Positions 58,629 through 64,000 of a stretch of DNA of 64,000 nucleotides are shown here, piece by piece. The DNA lies in NCBI GenBank assembly GCA_037042185.1, contig JAXQJY010000030.1, forward strand, positions 930,001-994,000, read 5' to 3'. How positions within the stretch are numbered: the first letter of the stretch is position 1; the number at the start of each line of letters is the position of its first letter. Made by a program: the position numbers and the translations under genes. Under the pieces are notes generated by a model. It saw nothing but the letters and a program-made list of their open reading frames with translations. It did no database searches and was not told the origin of the DNA. The stretch comes from Sordariomycetes sp. S80-01Y (taxonomy: Eukaryota; Ascomycota; Sordariomycetes).

Positions 58629-60050
58629 TGGTATTTCGAAGACCGAGACCTTGAGGTGCTACACAAGAGATTATTTAAATCAACTGGGAAAAATATAGAG
58701 CTCTTTTTGTTTCTCGTTAAATTCATCTAGACTTGGGTATGTTTACTCCTGGGCCAGTCTGTACGAGGTAATCCCTAATACAACAATTGCTTCAATGGGC
58801 CTTTTCAACCCGATCTTACGGGGAGTTACATGAGGAAAAGGTCATGTGGACGTCTTGAAAAGCGGGCAGAAGCCGACGTGGGAATTCGCGAGCCCCCCTT
58901 ACACGACTTGGCTGGCACTCAGTGTGACTAGACAGTCTGAATAAAGCCGAGGCTACGCATGAGGTTTGTGCAGGTAACAACTTCTCATGCAATGCACTAT
59001 GGCCCCACAAAGCCCGATGCACGGGTATCATGGGGGCCCTGCCGCAAGTATGTGTGTACTGGTACACTCTTTTCGACCGTGACCCTGGTTCGAGGGGGGT
59101 GTGGCACCTCACTTCAAGTCTCGGTCTTGGCCAACAGCCCTGGTCATCGCACCCGCAGACTGGAATCGCCGAGAACCACAGGTATTTCCAGAAAATTTAG
59201 GATCCCTCAAGCACTCTCAAGTTTCGAAGATAATTACTTCTCGTTGGAAACAAGGGCGTAACCTTTAGCTTCCAGTATCCAAAAGGGACCCCCCCTGACT
59301 GCCGCTCTCTCCGCTCGAAATCGACACTTTCAGTTATAGTCCGAGTCTAATGTTGGAAGCGCACTGAAGAGCTTGTATTTGGTGTGCCTGCTTCAAGTTT
59401 GAGGGACTTGGGAGTCACGTCACGTCTCGCTACCTGGGAGTCTTCATTGTTGGTCCCTTTGGTTCGGGAGGTCTCAGGTCCGTCTATTTCTGAACTCCAT
59501 GGATCAACAAGCTGATGAAGTAATCTCATGCAGGTTTCGTAATCCATTGGTCACTTGAAGCCTTGCAAGGTTGGGATTTCCAGAATTTCAGCTCGATCGT
59601 GACGTTTCATCCTCGTCAGTTCCGTCCGAGCCCCAGGTCAGTCAGGTCCGAGCTTCGCGACAAATCCAAGCTGATTTGTCTCAGTCTCGTCAAAGATTAC
59701 GAATCATACTATCAACTCCGTTTGGGCGTATCAATAGAGGCACGCTAGCGATGCCGTAAACTGGAGACACTGACGGAGGTCTTTCACCTGAACCCTGCAG
59801 GCATTGAGGACTGTTCATGGACCGCTCGGAGCTTGTGAACACCGAAGTTCCCAGAGTTTTGATGATCATGCACGATCTGCGGTCTTGGTTGATCACAAGA
59901 ACTGACGGGTTATAAGTATATACTCCCTGACAGCTGCTGAATGTTCAGTGCCTAGGAACTGCTCTTGGTGAAATGCCCTCCCCGCTCTCATACTACTTTC
60001 ACAAAGAAAGCCCTTATATTGCAATCTTCCGACTTCGAGCGTCAGTCACT
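58629..60050. other. Intergenic between oxygenase and terpene synthase
   Basis: 1.4 kb, AT-rich, with short ORFs only. The TPS frame is open for 26 codons before the chosen ATG (from another ATG at 59973), which may be leader or a longer N-terminus. Confidence 0.45.
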
Positions 60051-61741
60051 ATGTCTTCAGAAACTACATGGGCTCAGTCCGAGGCCATACCACCGCCGCC
60101 AGCGAATCCTGAGGCTCTCAACGAGAAGGTCCCAGTCAAGTTGCCGAACCTATTCCGCTCATTTGCTAGCACACAGCCGCCACTCAACCCGCACTATGAG
60201 GATGTTAAACTAGAGTCCGAACAATGGCTGGTCAAGTGAGGCTACCCTTGCTAATTTTGGAGTCCGCAAATGGCAGTGCTGACCATGTGACTCGACAGAT
60301 TTTGTTCGCTCTCGCCCGCGATGCAGATGAAACTCAAAAAGCTTGACTTCTCGTACTTCTGTGCGATCATGGCTCCTTTCGCTTCGCGAGAAGAGTACCG
60401 CACGCTCTGTGATTGGGGCAACTGGGTACGTATCCCGGCTTTGCGCCGCTATTGAATAGACGACTGACAAAGACTTATTGACAGGTCTTTCCTTACGATG
60501 ATAGTAAGTATACTGACATTCGAATGCCTTCTCTGAGGCTCACATTGTGAAGTGTTCGACGGCGGAGAGCTTGGAGGGGAACTCAAAGACGACCCGATCA
60601 AGTCTAGAAAGGTTGTGGATAGTCTCCTAGAGCCTTTTCGAGAAGGAGGTCAAGTTCAGGAAGGCAGAATGCGCATTGTTGAAGCTCATGACGATGTGGT
60701 CAACCGAATGTCCTCTGTAAGAGCCCCTGTCGCTGTGAGATCACATCAACATGGCTAATTAGTGTGTTCAGACTTGCGCAGCTGGTGAGTCCTTCCTGGC
60801 AATCACTCTGAGCCCCCTAATGCATGTGTAGGTGTCAAAAGGCGGTTCTTACATCGGATGGAGATATACAGTCAAGGCGTGCTGTTGCACCTTGACGATC
60901 ATTTCGACAACCAGATTCCTACACCTGAGCAGATGATAGAAATCCGCCGCAAATCTGCCGGCTCAGGCCCTCTGTATCATCTTGTCGAGTACGCTCATCG
61001 CCTCAACATTCCGGACGAGGTCTTTGAAAACCCTATCATCAAGGAATTAGAGGATCTCGGAATGGAGATGGTTGGCATGTAGGTCAAATCGTCTGCAACC
61101 GTTTACAAGTGCACCAATCTGATGTTACATAGCACCAATGACATGGTGTCTTATCCTAAAGAAGAGGTGAGAGTCCCGGCGAAAGGAAGACATTCGTTCT
61201 TTTTACTTACCTTACGCAACAACAGGGCGACGGTTGTAACTCCAACGTCGTTGCCGCCTGTCGAATGAGCGGCATGGGAGCTCAAGAGGCTTTCGACTAC
61301 GTTGGCAAGCTTCTAGACCAAAGATACCAGCGATGGGACGCAGCAGAATCTAATTTGCCATCTTGGGGCGAAATAGTCGATGCCCAAGTCCAGATGTATA
61401 TCGAAGGTATCAAGGGCACGGTCCGAGCGAACCTCTACTGGAGGTGAGAGAACATTCTCCAGCTTTTCGTTGCACCACTAACTCGCTTTAGCTTCCGCAC
61501 CAAGAGGTATCTAGGACGCGATCCCGAAGAGGTCAGGCGCACTGGGATCATCTACGTTCTGGAGCAACCGCCCTACCTCATCGCACCTCAAAAGACTGAC
61601 GCGAGCACGTCTTCCATGGTTAGTGAAAGTACGTCTGAATCGAGTCAGAACGATTTGATGAAGTCCTATGGGTGGATCGAGGAATTGCGAACATTACTCC
61701 ATGCGCTATTCAAGCGGCTTCGGACTTCTCAGAGGGGTTAG
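60051..61741 (+). CDS. Class I terpene synthase (probable sesquiterpene cyclase)
   Basis: Nine exons: 60051..60235, 60299..60425, 60485..60503, 60553..60716, 60772..60784, 60832..61078, 61133..61166, 61226..61443 and 61492..61741; 418 aa, in frame through eight short introns (47-63 nt). The family ionises a prenyl diphosphate (FPP in the pentalenene/germacrene-type enzymes) using Mg2+ bound by two motifs. Both are intact: D109-D-x-F-D113 (FPYDDMFDGG), assembled across the 19-nt third exon, and the NSE triad N254/S258/E262 (TNDMVSYPKE). The pyrophosphate-sensor Arg (R208) lies exactly 46 residues before the NSE Asn, and the C-terminal RY pair is in TKRYLGR. It looks functional. The alternative ATG at 59973 would add 26 residues. 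No prenyltransferase or P450 gene is visible nearby. Confidence 0.92.
60772..60784 (+). other. 13-nt microexon of the terpene synthase
   Basis: ACTTGCGCAGCTG between a TTCAG acceptor and a GTGAGT donor. It encodes TCAAG across its borders (MSS-TCAAG-VKRRF). Skipping it shifts the frame. Confidence 0.8.
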
Positions 61742-62861
61742 CGAATCCTTTGTAGACTCCGCCGTCCGTTCCTGAGGGTGCCCAGGGATGAACAACCGGC
61801 ACGATGAAATCATCAGATATTCAGATTGGGGTTGGTATTAGAAAATCGATGCACATTCCAGGCAGTTCATTGCAGCCTTCCTGGAATTGTAGTTCAGAGC
61901 CACTACACTCCATGCCCTGTTCTGACCGTTTAACATGACTTTGGGCTTTGATCGGGCTGGATTTGCCTATGTAGACTCCTGGTCTAGTGTCCGATTCAGT
62001 AAAATGTTTAGTAGGAACATTCTTTGAGCTTTGGATGAGTCTGGAGCTACTCTTCGGTTCAGAGCTCCCTCTGTCCGTGCCATTACCTAGCCTTGGGACT
62101 CTGCGCCTGTGCTCTCATAATGTACTTTATGTTCTAGACTGGTCTCTAAGCAATTTTCATGTCGGGATAAGTCTATCAACACGGCAAGGGCTTTTCGAAA
62201 CATATTTCTTAGGCGCACGAAGCATGCGCTGGTGGTGTAAGACTCGGGGGCGCGTTGACTATCCTCCTATCTCCTAGAATGTGCTGTTTCAGCTCGCTTT
62301 CAAGCTGTTAGTGTTCTCTACTTGTTGAGTATTCAATAAGCAGCGGGTTTGATGTCAACATGAACTTCAGAGATTTCGATGGACGATGAAACTACGCAAG
62401 ACGCATGAAGTCGGAGAACAATTTGATGGCAATCGGAATCGAGGAAAATCGTTGTTCGCAATTAAAATAGTCCAAAGACTTATAATACTTTGGGGTCGAC
62501 AGGTCGACAGTCGCCTAATCATCATAGACACCAACCTATATGCCAGCGGTAGGACGCAGCAACGTGGTTGCACCAGCCGCTCTATGCTACAAGGGCTGTG
62601 GCAGAAGGATGTTATTGTCAAGAATGTGGTGCGGCGTATCGCTACGCGGGTCGTCGCATGATTCTCCAAAATGCACGCACTTGGGCGGACGTGATGGCCC
62701 AAGGCCACGACCCTCAGACCATGCCTCAGAGCCCAGGCACTAGTTGGAGTGCTTCGGCAGTGCTCTCATGCCAAGTACCTCGGGCGATTTCAACATAAGA
62801 GTAGCTCACTTCAGAGAACGCCGGGACTTCGGCGGTCACCGTTGTTTTCTCGATCAACCCA
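61742..62861. other. Intergenic, right border of accessory island
   Basis: 1.1 kb between the convergent terpene synthase (+) and UPF3 (-) genes. AT-rich, no gene supported; a short frame at 62568-62798 with two Cys pairs (CYCQECG) is not enough to call. Confidence 0.45.
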
Positions 62862-64000
62862 TCATCCACCTGCCTCACTATCCGCAGCTACAGGAGCTGC
62901 AGGCAACGTAGGACTCTGCCCCTTTTCACCCCCAGCATTCTTATTGCCACCACCACGACCCCTCCTACCTCGGCCGCCTTTCTCGTTCTTTGACGAGGAC
63001 TCTCCGCCAGCGGTATTTCCGGCGGGCTGGTTCTGGGGCTTCTTCTCTTTGCGTTCCAAGACCTGCACGGAGCCTTGACCAACAGTGACAGGACTGGCTG
63101 CTATCGCTTTAACGAGAGCATCATGCTCTGAGAATTCCACGTACGCAAATCCTTTGCGCTTATCGACCTCGACGGAGATGATCGCGCCGAATGACTGGAA
63201 GCTCTCTTTGAGGGTCTCATCGGTGACACCTTGAGATGCGTTGACATGCTTAACAAACGCTCGGGTGGCATCTGGACTAACGGCGGCTGGTTTCTTCTGC
63301 TGGTTGGACTTATTTGCAGCACCTTTGCCTGCCGATCTTGGTTCGTTGACCTTATCGCCACCTGGAGTCTCTGCAGATGCTTGCGAGGGTAGTTGCGATC
63401 GTCCTTCCTCTTCAGACTTCTTCTTCAAGATCATCGTCGGCTTTGAAGGAGCGGTAGACTGGCTGGCCGAGTTCTCGGAAGCCTTAGTTTTCTCAGCGTT
63501 CTTAGCACCTCGGTTTCGCCTCTGTGTCTTGGAGGACGCTTGCCCCCCGGTAGCCTTGGATGTTTGAGAACCATTGTCGGATGGTGCGGGTGAAACAGGC
63601 CTTTCATTGACATTCGTCGAGGCAGTCGTCGCGGCGCCTGTAGCAGAGTCCTTTTGCACTGCCTCGCCACCTTCACTTTTGGCATCGGCCTCCGCTTTGG
63701 CGGCATCCTGGCGAGCTCTCCTGTGTGCGCTGCCAGGGCTTAGTCCAAGGTCGCGTTGAAGGAGACGTGCGGCAGCCGCTATCCCGGCGCGTCGGCTCTT
63801 AGGGGCGTCAGCGGCGTTACCGGCGTTGATCTGGCTGGCGGCAGCTTTGGCGGCTTCTGAAGCCTGCTCTGTAGCTGCTTTCTTCGTGAGGATCTTGACG
63901 GGCTCCTTCGTCTTGTCGTCCTTAGCGGCTTTGCCCTTTTTCTTTCCTTGGTCATCATCTTTCGACCCGCCTTTGCCTTTGCCTCCATCTTGAGCGTTCT
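62862..64000 (-). CDS. UPF3: Nonsense-mediated decay factor UPF3, C-terminal part
   Basis: Open from the right edge of the window to a TGA at 62862 (about 379 codons visible), so the N-terminal Smg4/UPF3 domain lies outside. The visible part has a Lys/Asp-rich segment, KEPVKILTKKAATE, the fungal UPF3 block RRAGIAAAARLLQRDLGLSP followed by GSAHRRARQDAAKAE, and TMILKKK. A C-terminal RRM-like domain (about 63070-63290) contains RAFVKHVNASQGVTD, FQSFGAIISVEVDKRKGFAY and VLERKEK. An Arg/Gly-rich tail (GGRGRRGRGGG) completes it. Upf3 links exon-junction or terminating ribosomes to Upf2/Upf1. Assignment rests on remembered features of Pezizomycotina UPF3. Confidence 0.8.
   Translation of the reverse strand, partial: NAQDGGKGKGGSKDDDQGKKKGKAAKDDKTKEPVKILTKKAATEQASEAAKAAASQINAGNAADAPKSRRAGIAAAARLLQRDLGLSPGSAHRRARQDAAKAEADAKSEGGEAVQKDSATGAATTASTNVNERPVSPAPSDNGSQTSKATGGQASSKTQRRNRGAKNAEKTKASENSASQSTAPSKPTMILKKKSEEEGRSQLPSQASAETPGGDKVNEPRSAGKGAANKSNQQKKPAAVSPDATRAFVKHVNASQGVTDETLKESFQSFGAIISVEVDKRKGFAYVEFSEHDALVKAIAASPVTVGQGSVQVLERKEKKPQNQPAGNTAGGESSSKNEKGGRGRRGRGGGNKNAGGEKGQSPTLPAAPVAADSEAGG

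Noticed and set aside
1-64000. tRNA genes, rRNA genes, transposons, LTR elements and CRISPR arrays
   Set aside because: I looked for B-box-like GGTTCGAATCC sequences, terminal repeats, integrase, transposase or reverse-transcriptase motifs and regular repeat-spacer patterns and found none convincing. A covariance-model and repeat search would be decisive.

Overview
The window is nuclear DNA of a filamentous ascomycete (Pezizomycotina, most likely a Sordariomycete). Introns are short (about 38-138 nt) with GTRNGT donors, CTRAC-type branch sites and YAG acceptors. Genes are compact and lie on both strands. Several families are typical of these fungi: a GEL-type glucanosyltransferase, RRG9, a TBF1-like TRFH/Myb protein, and a PNP-domain receptor-like protein. 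The species cannot be fixed from the sequence alone. I saw no rRNA, convincing tRNA, CRISPR array or transposon.

Layout, left to right. 0.4-4 kb: RNase H1 (-) and the tRNA adenosine deaminase subunit TAD3 (-). 4-7.6 kb: no supportable gene. 7.6-20 kb, a dense housekeeping block: bifunctional PFK-2/FBPase-2 (+); SOF1 (-) and RPB3 (+) on a divergent promoter; mitochondrial carrier DIC1 (-) and mitochondrial Phe-tRNA synthetase MSF1 (+) on another; and a calcipressin (+). 20-27 kb: an MpaB-type (DUF2236) oxygenase (-), RRG9 (+) and a membrane-anchored SDR (+). 29-40 kb: a predicted pseudokinase (+), a GH72 GPI-anchored glucanosyltransferase (+) and a TBF1-like telobox protein (+). 40.6-50 kb: a Cys/His-module protein of unknown function (+), two coiled-coil proteins (+) and a PPOX-family flavin-fold protein (+).

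50-62.8 kb looks like an accessory island. It holds a PNP-domain plus twin-transmembrane protein with a relaxed codon bias, two or more unassigned coding-like relics, a second MpaB-type oxygenase, and a class I terpene synthase. The oxygenase and terpene synthase are adjacent and co-directional and could form a small terpenoid pathway. After them, the C-terminal part of UPF3 (-) runs off the right edge and returns to housekeeping content.

Two signals stand out. First, the gene at 40608-42281 encodes about ten tandem Cys/His modules, eight of them strictly C-x4-C-xn-C-x2-H, that I cannot assign to a described fungal family. Second, three unrelated genes need microexons to be read: 5 nt in DIC1, 9 nt in the Cys/His-module gene and 13 nt in the terpene synthase. 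The 5-nt exon completes the carrier signature of DIC1. The splice site that begins intron 1 of the Cys/His-module gene restores a module histidine.
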